Source: VBDM01 sp035702665 (lineage in GTDB: Bacteria; Pseudomonadota; Gammaproteobacteria; Burkholderiales; SG8-39). From it: a stretch of 64,000 nucleotides of DNA. The position numbers were made by a program, and so were the translations under genes. The notes under the pieces were generated by a model, which saw only the letters and a program-made list of their open reading frames with translations, had not been told where the DNA came from and did no database searches. Shown here in pieces: positions 9,054 through 18,285 of this stretch (position 1 is its first letter; every line of letters starts with the position of its first letter). The DNA is taken from positions 1 through 64,000 of the forward strand of contig DASSQD010000035.1 in assembly GCA_035702665.1 (NCBI GenBank), read 5' to 3'.

Positions 9054-10723
9054 AGATGCCGCGCTCGCTTCTGGGCGCCCTCGGGTTCGCCCTCATCTGG
9101 GCCTTCCTCATCATCTTCGTCTTCTATCCGCTCACGCGGATCTTCTACGACGCTTTCACCGACGAGGCCGGGCGGTATACGCTCGTGAACTTCTACGAGT
9201 TCTTCACCGACTCGTTCTACCTGCGCTCGCTGTGGAAGTCGCTCATGCTCGGCGCCGCGGCGGTGGTCACCACCTCCGTGGTGGGGATCGCGGTCGCCTT
9301 CCTGATCCTGCGCTACGACTTCCCGTGCCGGAACCTGTTCTCCTACCTGACCATGCTGCCGATGATCCTGCCTCCGCTGGTGGGGGTGCTCGGCTTCGTC
9401 TTCATCCTCGGCCGCGCCGGCACGGTGAACGTGCTGCTCGAGGACTGGTTCGGCCTGCGGCAACCGGTCAACTTCATGTACGGCGTGCACGGCGTGCTGC
9501 TGGTCGAGACCGTGCACCTCTTTCCCATGATGACGCTCTCCGTGCTCGACGCGCTCGCCAAGGTCGACCCGGCGCTCGAGGAGGCCGCGCAGGGGATGGG
9601 CGCGAAAGGCTGGCGCAGGTTCTGGGACGTCACACTGCCCCTCACCACGCCCGGCTACATCTCCGGGGCGCTGCTCGTGTTCATCTGGACTTTCGCCGAT
9701 TTCATCACGCCGCTCGTCGTCGGCGTGCAAGACCTGCTCGCCCCGCAGGCCTACCTCAACATCGTACAGTTCGTCGACCGGCGCATCTTCCGCATGGGCA
9801 TCGTGATCTCCGCGCTGCTCGTGCTCCTCGCGATTGTCTTCGTGCTCGCCGCGCGACAGTACGTGGCAATCAAGGACTACAGCTCGCTCGCCTACTCGAA
9901 AGTCGAGCGCCGGCCGCTGGGCCCGGTCAAGCGCTGGCTCGCGGTCGGCTTCCTGTCGGCGCTCCTGTTCGTGGCGCTGGTGCCGCAGGTCGGGGTGCTG
10001 CTCGCCGCGGTCGGGCGCGGATGGTCGCTCACGCCATTCCCGCTGCACTACACGCTGGAATTCTTCGACCAGGTGAGCGTCGAAACACCGAAGTTCATCG
10101 TGAACTCGCTCGTCTTCTGCGCGATCGCCGTGTTCATGTGCCTCGCGATCGGGGTGCCGATGGCCTGGATCATGGGGCGCACGACGGCACCCGGACGCGG
10201 GGCGATGGACGCGCTCACCACGCTCATGCTCGCCATCCCCGGCACCGCGGTCGGCATCGCCTACGTGCGCGCGTTCAATTTTCCGCTGCCGCTCGTCGAC
10301 GTGCCGCTCACCGGCATGTGGCTGATCCTGCCGCTCGTGCTCGCCGTACGCCGCCTGCCCTACACCGTGCGCGGCAGCTACTCGTCGCTCCTTCTGGTGC
10401 ACAAATCGATGGAGGAGGCGGCCGAGAACGTCGGCGCAACGAAGCTGCAAACCTTCCGCGATATCACCGTGCCGCTGGTCTGGAAAGGCATCTTCGTCGG
10501 AGGCCTGTTCTCCTTCATCACCTCGATCCAGGAAGCCTCGTCGACCATCTTCCTGACGACCGGGGGCAATGAGATGATCCCGTTCGGCATCTTCAGCTTC
10601 TACATCGCCGGCTCGCAGAGCCAGGCGGCCGCGCTCGGGGTGATCCTCATCGCGGTGTGCGCGCTCAGCCTATTCATCGTCAACCGCGTCGCGGGGGCGC
10701 GCGTCGGCGGACTTTTCGGTTGA
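9050..10723 (+). CDS. Two-module ABC permease (FbpB type)
   Basis: Inner-membrane permease of 557 residues with two binding-protein-dependent transport modules in tandem, each ending in an EAA loop: DPALEEAAQGMGAKGWRRFWDVTLP in the first half and SMEEAAENVGATKLQTFRDITVP in the second. About 12 hydrophobic segments are visible. ATG 9050 overlaps the ATPase stop, and the hydrophobic N-terminus (LLGALGFALIWAFLIIFVF) starts right after it, which rules out the much longer open frame upstream. Partner of the preceding binding protein and ATPase. Confidence 0.92.
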
Positions 10724-11503
10724 ATGAGGCCGCTCGCAGAACTCGACCCGCACGGCGTGAAGGCCGTGCTCGTGGACATCGACGAGACGCTGACCACGGG
10801 GGGCAAGCTCGCCGCGAGCGCGTACGCCGCGCTCGAACGGCTGCACTCGGAGGGCAGGATCGTGGTGCCGGTGACCGGACGCCCCGCGGGCTGGTGCGAC
10901 CACATCGCGCGCATGTGGCCGGTCGACGCGGTGGTGGGCGAGAACGGCGCCTTCTACTTCTTCTTCTCGGGAGGAAAGCTGCACAAGCGCTTCCTGGAAG
11001 ACGGGGCGGTGCGCGCGCAGAAGCGAGCCCGCCTCGACGAAATCGCCAGGCGGATCCTCGGAGATGTCCCCGGCAGCGCGCTCGCGGCCGATCAGCCCTA
11101 CCGCGAGACCGATCTCGCGATCGACTACTGCGAGGACGTGCCCGCCCTGCCGCTCGTGGCGGCGGAGCGCATCGCGGCGCTGATGGAGGAGGCCGGGCTC
11201 AATGCGAAGATCAGCTCGATCCACGTGAACGGCTGGTTCGGCGGCTACGACAAGCTCGCGACCAGCCGGCTTGCCTTCGCCGAGCGCTTCGCCCTGGACC
11301 TCGATGCCTCGAACCGGGAATGCGTGTTCGTGGGCGACTCGGAGAACGACGCGCCGATGTTCGGCTTCTTCGACAAGTCCGTCGGCGTCGCCAATGTGCG
11401 CCGCTTCGAGAGGCGGCTGGCCGCCGCGCCGAAGTACGTGACCCGCGAGGCCGCCGGCGCCGGTTTCGTCGAGCTCGCCGAGCACCTGCTCGGCCGCGAC
11501 TGA
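10724..11503 (+). CDS. HAD-superfamily (subfamily IIB-like) phosphatase
   Basis: Probable cytosolic phosphatase of 259 residues. Motif I is DIDETLTTGG (residues 18-27, nucleophile plus acid/base Asp), motif II VPVTGRP, and motif IV GDSENDAPMFG (about 203-213). The long middle part is a C2-type cap, as in Cof and sugar-phosphate phosphatases. Its ATG follows the permease stop with no spacing, so it belongs to the transporter operon. A phosphatase co-transcribed with an AfuABC-type importer suggests it dephosphorylates the imported compound; the substrate is not known. Confidence 0.82.
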   Translation: MRPLAELDPHGVKAVLVDIDETLTTGGKLAASAYAALERLHSEGRIVVPVTGRPAGWCDHIARMWPVDAVVGENGAFYFFFSGGKLHKRFLEDGAVRAQKRARLDEIARRILGDVPGSALAADQPYRETDLAIDYCEDVPALPLVAAERIAALMEEAGLNAKISSIHVNGWFGGYDKLATSRLAFAERFALDLDASNRECVFVGDSENDAPMFGFFDKSVGVANVRRFERRLAAAPKYVTREAAGAGFVELAEHLLGRD

Positions 11504-11522
11504 TCTGCCCGGGCCGGCAGGC

Positions 11523-12581
11523 TTAGTGCGCTCCTACGTTCGCGCTCACGATTTCCTGCCTGAAGCGGAACACGTTGGGGTCGGAGCGGTCTATCGTCGC
11601 CCGGATCCAATGGGTGTCGGGATGGCCGAATGTCGCCACTCGGGTGAAATTCTCGATGATGCGCTGGCTCCGGGAGTCGACGAGCGGCTTGTCGATGCGG
11701 AAAATATGCGTGTCGCCGTGAACGTAGACGACCGGCTTGCCGAAGGCGACCGTTTCCTTCTCAAGCGCGGCGAGGAAGGAATCGTAGCCGGTCTTTCTCC
11801 GGCTGGCGGGCGGCTTCATGGCGAGCGCCCAGAGAGCATACCTTTCCTGCCAGTTGGGGCTCCAGGTCGTCTGAAAGTACGGGTCCGCCTGCGCGATGAT
11901 CATCACCGCCCTGCTGCCGTTGCGCGTCGCAAGATCGAACGCTTCGCGCATCCAGGCGATGTCGGCGGCGTTGCGCGCTTCGTACTCGGCATCCATCTGC
12001 GGCGTGCGTCCCAGGTTGTTGTTGCTGCCGATGATATGCAACGTGATGAACATCACGTCGGCGTAGGTCCAGCGCGCGTTCTCGCGATAGGCCGCGTACC
12101 GGCCGCCTTGCCGCTCGAGCTTCAAGCGGTGCTGGCCCAGGCTCTCATCGCCTTGGAAGAACATCTGGCGCAGCTTCGCGAGGCGTTCGAAAGGGTCGTA
12201 GCTGCGCGGCTTGGCCCGGTGACAGTCGACCCATTCGTTGTCACCCGGCGCGTAGATGAAGGGATGCTTCGAGGCCTGTGCAAGGGCGAGGCGGTCGTTG
12301 AAAGTTGCGTCGCTGCAGGGCGGAAGGCCACCGCCCTCTTCGCTCCATGCCTGGCCGTCCCACCAGAGGTCCCCGTCGTGGACGACGAAGGCGAGGTCCG
12401 CCGAGTCGATGTCCTTCATCAGGTTCGCGAACTCCTTCTCCTGCCTGGCGTCGTAGGGCATGTCCCCGATGAGGGCAAAGTCGAGGCTCGCGCCACCGGG
12501 TTCACGACCCCCCTGGGGAGTCGCACAACCGACCGGCAGCAGCAAAACAGCGCACACGGCAAGGGCAGCTTTGATTTTCAT
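11523..12581 (-). CDS. Lipoprotein calcineurin-like metallophosphoesterase
   Basis: Predicted envelope lipoprotein of 352 residues. A signal peptide ends in a lipobox LLPVGC (Cys19), so it is lipid-anchored. The metallophosphoesterase signatures are present in order: GDMPYD (about 39-44), HDGDLW (about 68-73), PGDNEW (about 112-117) and VHGDTHIF near residue 290. It converges on the HAD gene with a 19-bp gap. It may release phosphate or a phosphomonoester outside the inner membrane for the adjacent importer, but this link rests only on proximity. Confidence 0.85.
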   Translation of the reverse strand: MKIKAALAVCAVLLLPVGCATPQGGREPGGASLDFALIGDMPYDARQEKEFANLMKDIDSADLAFVVHDGDLWWDGQAWSEEGGGLPPCSDATFNDRLALAQASKHPFIYAPGDNEWVDCHRAKPRSYDPFERLAKLRQMFFQGDESLGQHRLKLERQGGRYAAYRENARWTYADVMFITLHIIGSNNNLGRTPQMDAEYEARNAADIAWMREAFDLATRNGSRAVMIIAQADPYFQTTWSPNWQERYALWALAMKPPASRRKTGYDSFLAALEKETVAFGKPVVYVHGDTHIFRIDKPLVDSRSQRIIENFTRVATFGHPDTHWIRATIDRSDPNVFRFRQEIVSANVGAH

Positions 12582-12668
12582 GAGGGCTCCTCAATGGCCG
12601 CCGGGCGGGCCGGCGATGCCGTATTGACGCACTCGGAGCGGGAAGAGTAATGAAGAAGTCCGTAACTT

Positions 12669-12697
12669 TTGGTGAAGAAGGCGGGAAGCCGCATAAT
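12669..12697 (+). promoter_or_regulatory. Predicted sigma-70 promoter of the CadC-like gene
   Basis: TTGGTG (12669-12674), 17-bp spacer, CATAAT (12692-12697; five of six match). A TTG at 12697 that would extend the downstream frame overlaps this -10, which supports the ATG at 12727 as the real start. Confidence 0.45.
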
Positions 12698-12726
12698 TGC
12701 AGGTATCAACTCACTGCGCTCCACCA

Positions 12727-14397
12727 ATGGCTTCAGCAGTGGACGTTCCAGTTGTGCCGGCCCAGGACAGTTTCAGGGTAGGGGATTGGATCGTCGAGGC
12801 CGACCTGAACCAGCTCTCCGCGCCGGGCAGGACGGTGAAGCTCGAGCCTAAGGCCATGGGCGTCCTGGTCTGCCTGGCGCAGAGTCCGGGCCAGGTCGTA
12901 AGCCGGGACGCGCTGCTTTCTCGGCTCTGGCCGGGCGTCGTCGTGGGCGACGATTCATTGAGCCAAGTGATCACCAAGCTGCGAAAAGCCCTCGGCGACG
13001 ATCCGGAGCGGCCGACCTACATTCATACGGTGACGAAGAAAGGCTACCGGCTGGTCGCGCCGGTCGCGCGCTCGGCAGACCATCCCTCGTCTCCCGCCCG
13101 GCAACCGCGCCAACGCGGCCGGTGGATCGCGGTCGGGACCACGCTCAGCTTGCTGGCGGCGGGATTTTGGCTCGCCGTGGCACCGCACCTCTGGCGAACC
13201 TCGTCAGGCGCGGATCCCGCTCCCGATGTCGCGCAGCTGCCAACCGTGGCCATCGCGCCGTTCGAGGCGCTGGGCAAGGATCCTCAGGAATTGCTGCTGG
13301 CGCGGGGCATCGCGGCGGATTTGCTGACGGACCTCGCGAAGTCATCGGGGCTCTCCGTCATCGGCTTCTCGCCCATGGATGGCCGGGCCGGCAGCGAGGC
13401 TGCGAGCCACGCCGAGGCTCGCTACCTCGTCTCCGGAACGGTTCAGCGCATCGAAGGACGGCTACGCATGCACATCTATCTCACTGAGCAGAACAGCGGA
13501 AAGCAGCTCTGGTCGGAGCGGTTCGACCGCGACCTCACCGACCTGTTCGCGATCCAGGACGAGCTCGGTCCGAAGATCGTCGGCATCCTGCCCGCGAAAG
13601 TGAGCGAAGCGGAGCTTAGGCGCATGGCGCAGCGCCATACGCGCAACTTCCAGGCCTATGAATACTTTCAGCGCGGACAGGCCGCGCTGCTCGTCAGGCA
13701 AGGCTCGGGAAACGAGACGGCGCGGCAGATGTTCCTGCGCGCCATTGACCTCGACAAGACTTTCGCGCGCGCGTACTCGGGGCTCGCACTGACGTACGCG
13801 GCCGACTACCGCAATCGCTGGGCCCCGGCCGACGCGGGTTCGCTCGAGCGCGCGTTCGAGCTTGCGCGCACGGCAAACGAGATCAACCCGGACGTTCCGG
13901 AAACCTACTGGGCGCTCGCGTACGTGCATGCGCAGCGGCGAGAACACGACCAGGCGCTTAAGTACTTGGAGAGATCCTTGTCGTTGTACCCCTCATTTGC
14001 CGATGGCTACGCGTTGATGGCGAGTATCAGAACGTATACCGGAAAGCCGGCGGCGGGCGTTCCGCTCATGCGCACGGCGATGCGGCTCAATCCGACGTCG
14101 GGTTACCTGTATTTTCTGGTTCTGGGCCGCGCCTATTTCTTCCTTGGCGACCTGGAGCAGGCGCGCATCAATCTCGAGGAAGCGTTGAAGCGCAATCCCG
14201 AGTATCTCGAAACGCACGTCTATATGGCAGCAGTCGAGCTGCTGCAGGGCAATCGGTCGGCCGCGGCGTGGGAGTCGGACGAGATTCGAGCGATCGAGCC
14301 GCGCTTTGCCGTCCAACGCTGGCTCGAGAGCTATCCGATGACCGACGGCAAGCAGCGGGAAAAGATCCTCGTGGCGCTGAAGCCGCTCGGTCTATGA
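12727..14397 (+). CDS. CadC-like membrane regulator with TPR sensor domain
   Basis: Likely membrane-bound one-component regulator, 556 residues. Residues about 15-110 form an OmpR/CadC winged helix (GDWIVEADLNQL ... LEPKAMGVLVCLAQSPGQVVSRDALLSRLWPG ... HTVTKKGYRLVAPV). One membrane helix follows near 133-153 (GTTLSLLAAGFWLAV). Outside the membrane is a FlgO/TolB-N-like module (VAIAPFEALGKD ... GFSPMDGRAGSEAASH ... GTVQRIEGRLRMHIYL) and then TPR-like helices to the end. The output domain faces the cytosol and the sensor faces the periplasm. Targets are unknown; sucCD is the next gene downstream but has its own box. Confidence 0.85.
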   Translation: MASAVDVPVVPAQDSFRVGDWIVEADLNQLSAPGRTVKLEPKAMGVLVCLAQSPGQVVSRDALLSRLWPGVVVGDDSLSQVITKLRKALGDDPERPTYIHTVTKKGYRLVAPVARSADHPSSPARQPRQRGRWIAVGTTLSLLAAGFWLAVAPHLWRTSSGADPAPDVAQLPTVAIAPFEALGKDPQELLLARGIAADLLTDLAKSSGLSVIGFSPMDGRAGSEAASHAEARYLVSGTVQRIEGRLRMHIYLTEQNSGKQLWSERFDRDLTDLFAIQDELGPKIVGILPAKVSEAELRRMAQRHTRNFQAYEYFQRGQAALLVRQGSGNETARQMFLRAIDLDKTFARAYSGLALTYAADYRNRWAPADAGSLERAFELARTANEINPDVPETYWALAYVHAQRREHDQALKYLERSLSLYPSFADGYALMASIRTYTGKPAAGVPLMRTAMRLNPTSGYLYFLVLGRAYFFLGDLEQARINLEEALKRNPEYLETHVYMAAVELLQGNRSAAAWESDEIRAIEPRFAVQRWLESYPMTDGKQREKILVALKPLGL

Positions 14398-14423
14398 GCT
14401 GAGCCTTGGACCCTGAGCTATGC

Positions 14424-14466
14424 TTGACCGGCATCAATGCGCCGGGCGCGGCTGCCTCGCGACAAT
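14424..14466 (+). promoter_or_regulatory. sucCD promoter with Crp/Fnr-type box
   Basis: TTGAC-CGGC-ATCAA (14424-14437) followed by a -10-like GACAAT (14461-14466) that begins exactly 37 bp from the box edge. The same 37-bp offset is seen at formate dehydrogenase and formate-THF ligase. No independent -35 is visible, consistent with activator-dependent transcription. Confidence 0.55.
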
Positions 14467-14490
14467 CCCTCCTCGGGTCGAAAGCGAAAA

Positions 14491-15656
<1,166 letters not shown>

Positions 15657-15660
<4 letters not shown>

Positions 15661-16538
15661 GCATCCTCATCGACAAGAATACCCGGGTGATGACTCAGGG
15701 CATCACCGGAAAGACCGGCCAGTTCCACACCAGGATGGGCAAGGAGTACGCGAACGGGAAGAACTGTTACGTCGCCGGCGTGAATCCCAAGAAACCCGGC
15801 GAATCCTACGAAGGCATCCCGATCTTTGCCACGGTGAAGGAAGCGAAGGAGAAGACCGGGGCGAACGTCTCGGTGATCTACGTGCCGCCGCCCTTCGCCG
15901 CCGCGGCGATCGACGAGGCGGTCCAGGCGGATCTCGACCTCGTGATCTGCATCACCGAGGGCATCCCGGTGCGCGACATGATCCGCACCAAGTACAAGAT
16001 GCAGGGCAGGCGCACCAAGCTCATCGGGCCGAACTGCCCTGGGCTGATCACGCCCGGCGAGATCAAGATCGGCATCATGCCCGGACACATCCACAAGAAG
16101 GGCCGCATCGGCGTGGTGTCGCGCTCGGGCACGCTCACCTACGAGGCGGTCGGCCAGTTGATGGAGCTGGGCCTCGGCCAGTCCTCGTGCGTCGGCATCG
16201 GCGGCGACCCGGTGAACGGCATGAAGCACGTCGAGGTGCTGCAGTTGTTCAACGACGATCCGGAGACCGACGCGGTGATCATGGTCGGCGAGATCGGCGG
16301 CTCCGACGAGGAGACGGCCGCGCGCTGGGTCAAGGCGAACATGAAGAAGCCGGTCGTCGGCTTCATCGCCGGGGTCACCGCGCCTCCCGGGAAGCGCATG
16401 GGCCACGCCGGGGCGATCATCTCCGGCGGCAAGGGCACGGCGCAGGAGAAACTCGCCGTGATGGAGGAATGCGGGATCAGGACCACCAAGAATCCCGCGG
16501 AGATGGGGAAGTTGCTAAAGTCCGTCCTCAAGAAGTAA
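15657..16538 (+). CDS. sucD: Succinyl-CoA synthetase, alpha subunit
   Basis: CoA-binding and phospho-histidine subunit, 293 residues. N-terminal CoA-binding Rossmann part begins MSILIDKNTRVMTQGITGKTG. The active-site histidine lies in KRMGHAGAIISGGKGTA near residue 246, and the LIGPNCPGLITPGE segment is present. The start overlaps the sucC stop by 4 nt, so both subunits are made from one message in equal amounts. Confidence 0.95.
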
Positions 16539-16563
16539 ACAGCGGGACCGCTGCGAGGTTTCA

Positions 16564-16902
16564 ATGTTCGGCGACTGGTTCAACTGCAAGGAGATCGACG
16601 AGCTGATCGACTCGATCGTCGGCGATCTGGTGAAGCGGTTTCCTCCGGCCGGCCTGGAAGGGACCTCCCCGGAGAAGGCGGCCCAGCGTCTCAAGGGCGT
16701 GCACAACGTCGCCTTCAACCGCGTCGACGCGTTCGCCCGTTCGCGGCCGCTGAACCTCTACAAGAAAGCGCACCTCGGCAACCGTCTCAAATGGTCGCTC
16801 AAGGAGGCGGGCTACTCGGGCGAATTCGCCGACGCGCTCACCTCAGAGTTCGTTACCCTGGTGACGTACGCGTCGGCGTCGCGCAACAGGCAGAAGTCCT
16901 GA
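16564..16902 (+). CDS. Small hypothetical protein downstream of sucD
   Basis: 112-residue soluble, mostly helical, Lys/Arg-rich protein with no signal peptide or membrane helix. Starts ATG 16564 after a short GCGAGGTTTCA leader 25 bp beyond sucD, so it is probably the third gene of the sucCD message. I do not recognise a domain. It reads as a genuine gene: its third-position GC bias fits the neighbours and it fills the gap cleanly. Confidence 0.65.
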   Translation: MFGDWFNCKEIDELIDSIVGDLVKRFPPAGLEGTSPEKAAQRLKGVHNVAFNRVDAFARSRPLNLYKKAHLGNRLKWSLKEAGYSGEFADALTSEFVTLVTYASASRNRQKS

Positions 16903-16928
16903 TCCGCCTTCGCAGCCCGATTTTCACC

Positions 16929-18059
16929 CTATAGGCGCCGTTCAGCCTGGGCTGTTCGCGTCTCGCCGGCCTTTGCCGTCGCGGCCGCCAGGTCCGGAAA
17001 CGCCTCGTCGATCGGGACCGTCGTGCCGGCCTCGGTGATGTCGATGCCGGGGAGGCTCGCGGCCGCCACCCTGAAGTGCGGGCCCCCGAGCACCCCGCGG
17101 ATACGCTCGACCATCGGCAGGCCGAGCGTCTCCTTGCTGCAGACCAGGAAGTAGCGCTCGTTGATGATCGGGATGAAATCCTGGCCCATCCTGCGCGCGG
17201 CGGCCTCGACCCCGAATCCCGCGTCGGCCATGCCGCTCGCGATGTAGGCGGCGATCGCCGCGTGGGTCGTCTCGCCGCTCGCGTAACCGGCGATCCCGCG
17301 GGTGTCCACGCCGTGCTGCTTCAGAAGCAGATCCAGAAGGATGCGCGTGCCCGAGCCGAATTGCCGGTTGACGAAGCGCACGCCGGGCCTGGCCAGATCC
17401 TCGACGGAGAGAATCTTCTTGGGATTGCCGGGCGCCGTCATGATGCCCTGGCGCCGCGTCGCCAGATTGATCAGCGTCTGGCTCTTCGGATCGAGCCAGC
17501 GGGCGTAGAACGTGAGCATCGGCGCCTGCAGGCTTCCTGTCACCATGTGGAAGCCCGCGAGCTCGCAATTCGATTCCGCGAGCGAGGCGAGCGCCTCCAT
17601 GCTTCCCCGGTACTTCAGCTCGACCGGGAGGTGCATGGAGAGCAGGAAATCGCGCAGCATTCCGATCGCGAAGCCGTGGCTCGCGTGGATCCGGATCGAC
17701 GGCTTTACGTTCGACAGGACGCGCTCGATCTCGACCTCGAGCTCCGAGGCGAGGCTGTCGAGGGTGGGATCGAGTCGCGCGGCGATCCGCTTGTTCGCCC
17801 ACAGCAGCTTTTCGCCGAGGGGAGTCAGCACCGCGCCGCGGCCTCGCGTCATGGCGACCAGCGGCGCTCCGAAGATCCGGCTTCCGCCGCGCACCAGCTC
17901 CCAGGCATAGCGATACGACACGTCAAGCTTCTTTGCCGCGGCCGCAAGCTGTCCTGCCTCGTCCATCCCGGTCAGCAGCTCTATCAGTTGATGCAAAGGG
18001 CGGCGCACGGCGTCGGGTCCTTCCACGAGCCACTGAGGTTTGATGGACATCTTGAACAT
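16929..18059 (-). CDS. ModE-like HTH regulator with periplasmic-binding-type sensor domain
   Basis: DNA-binding regulator, 376 residues. Residues about 8-105 resemble the ModE/LysR winged helix (LHQLIELLTGMDEAGQLAAAAKKLDVSYRYAWELV, then AMTRGRGAVLTPLGEKLL). Residues about 120-345 resemble the PBP_like domain (COG1910, molybdate-binding-protein-like), with FVNRQFGSGTRILLDLLL and GETTHAAIAAYIASGMADAG. ATG 18059 has AGGAAGG 10 bp upstream. It is divergent from oxlT and upstream of a Mo/W formate dehydrogenase, so it probably controls oxalate/formate genes and may sense molybdate/tungstate or an anion such as oxalate or formate. The ligand is inferred, not shown. Confidence 0.82.
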   Translation of the reverse strand: MFKMSIKPQWLVEGPDAVRRPLHQLIELLTGMDEAGQLAAAAKKLDVSYRYAWELVRGGSRIFGAPLVAMTRGRGAVLTPLGEKLLWANKRIAARLDPTLDSLASELEVEIERVLSNVKPSIRIHASHGFAIGMLRDFLLSMHLPVELKYRGSMEALASLAESNCELAGFHMVTGSLQAPMLTFYARWLDPKSQTLINLATRRQGIMTAPGNPKKILSVEDLARPGVRFVNRQFGSGTRILLDLLLKQHGVDTRGIAGYASGETTHAAIAAYIASGMADAGFGVEAAARRMGQDFIPIINERYFLVCSKETLGLPMVERIRGVLGGPHFRVAAASLPGIDITEAGTTVPIDEAFPDLAAATAKAGETRTAQAERRL

Positions 18060-18075
18060 GATTTTTTTACCTTCC

Positions 18076-18093
18076 TATGTCGCGAAATGCATG
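18076..18093. promoter_or_regulatory. TATG-N10-CATG dyad, putative operator 1 of ModE-like regulator
   Basis: TATG (18076-18079), 10-bp spacer, CATG (18090-18093). It shares TATGTCG, an AAA centre and GCAT with operator 2, and it touches the Shine-Dalgarno sequence of the regulator gene, so it may serve autorepression. Confidence 0.4.
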
Positions 18094-18119
18094 TTGAACG
18101 ATTCTGGCTCCGCCGTGGA

Positions 18120-18139
18120 ATATGTCGGCAAAAGCATAT
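18120..18139. promoter_or_regulatory. ATATG-N10-CATAT dyad, putative operator 2
   Basis: Perfect 5-bp arms (18120-18124 and 18135-18139) with a 10-bp spacer, the same geometry as operators 1 and 3. Its centre is 24 bp from that of operator 3. Confidence 0.55.
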
Positions 18140-18141
18140 CT

Positions 18142-18165
18142 CAATATGTTCGAAGACTCATATTG
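18142..18165. promoter_or_regulatory. CAATATG-N10-CATATTG dyad, putative operator 3
   Basis: Perfect 7-bp arms (18142-18148 and 18159-18165) with a 10-bp spacer. It is the best copy of the three and lies 121 bp upstream of the oxlT start codon. I could not place a convincing sigma-70 or sigma-54 promoter between it and oxlT. Confidence 0.6.
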
Positions 18166-18285
18166 CCCGGATTTGAGACGGGATGTTAGGTTCGCCGACG
18201 GTGTCAACGGGAACGCACAAATGGTTTCCGCACATCCAATAACAATTTTTCAGCACGCGACGACAATAAATAGGAGGGAACGAGC

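Noticed and set aside
17462..17481. Additional TTGAT-N4-GTC-type box inside the ModE-like regulator gene
   Set aside because: The right half-site reads GTCTG, not RTCAA, and the match lies within coding sequence.
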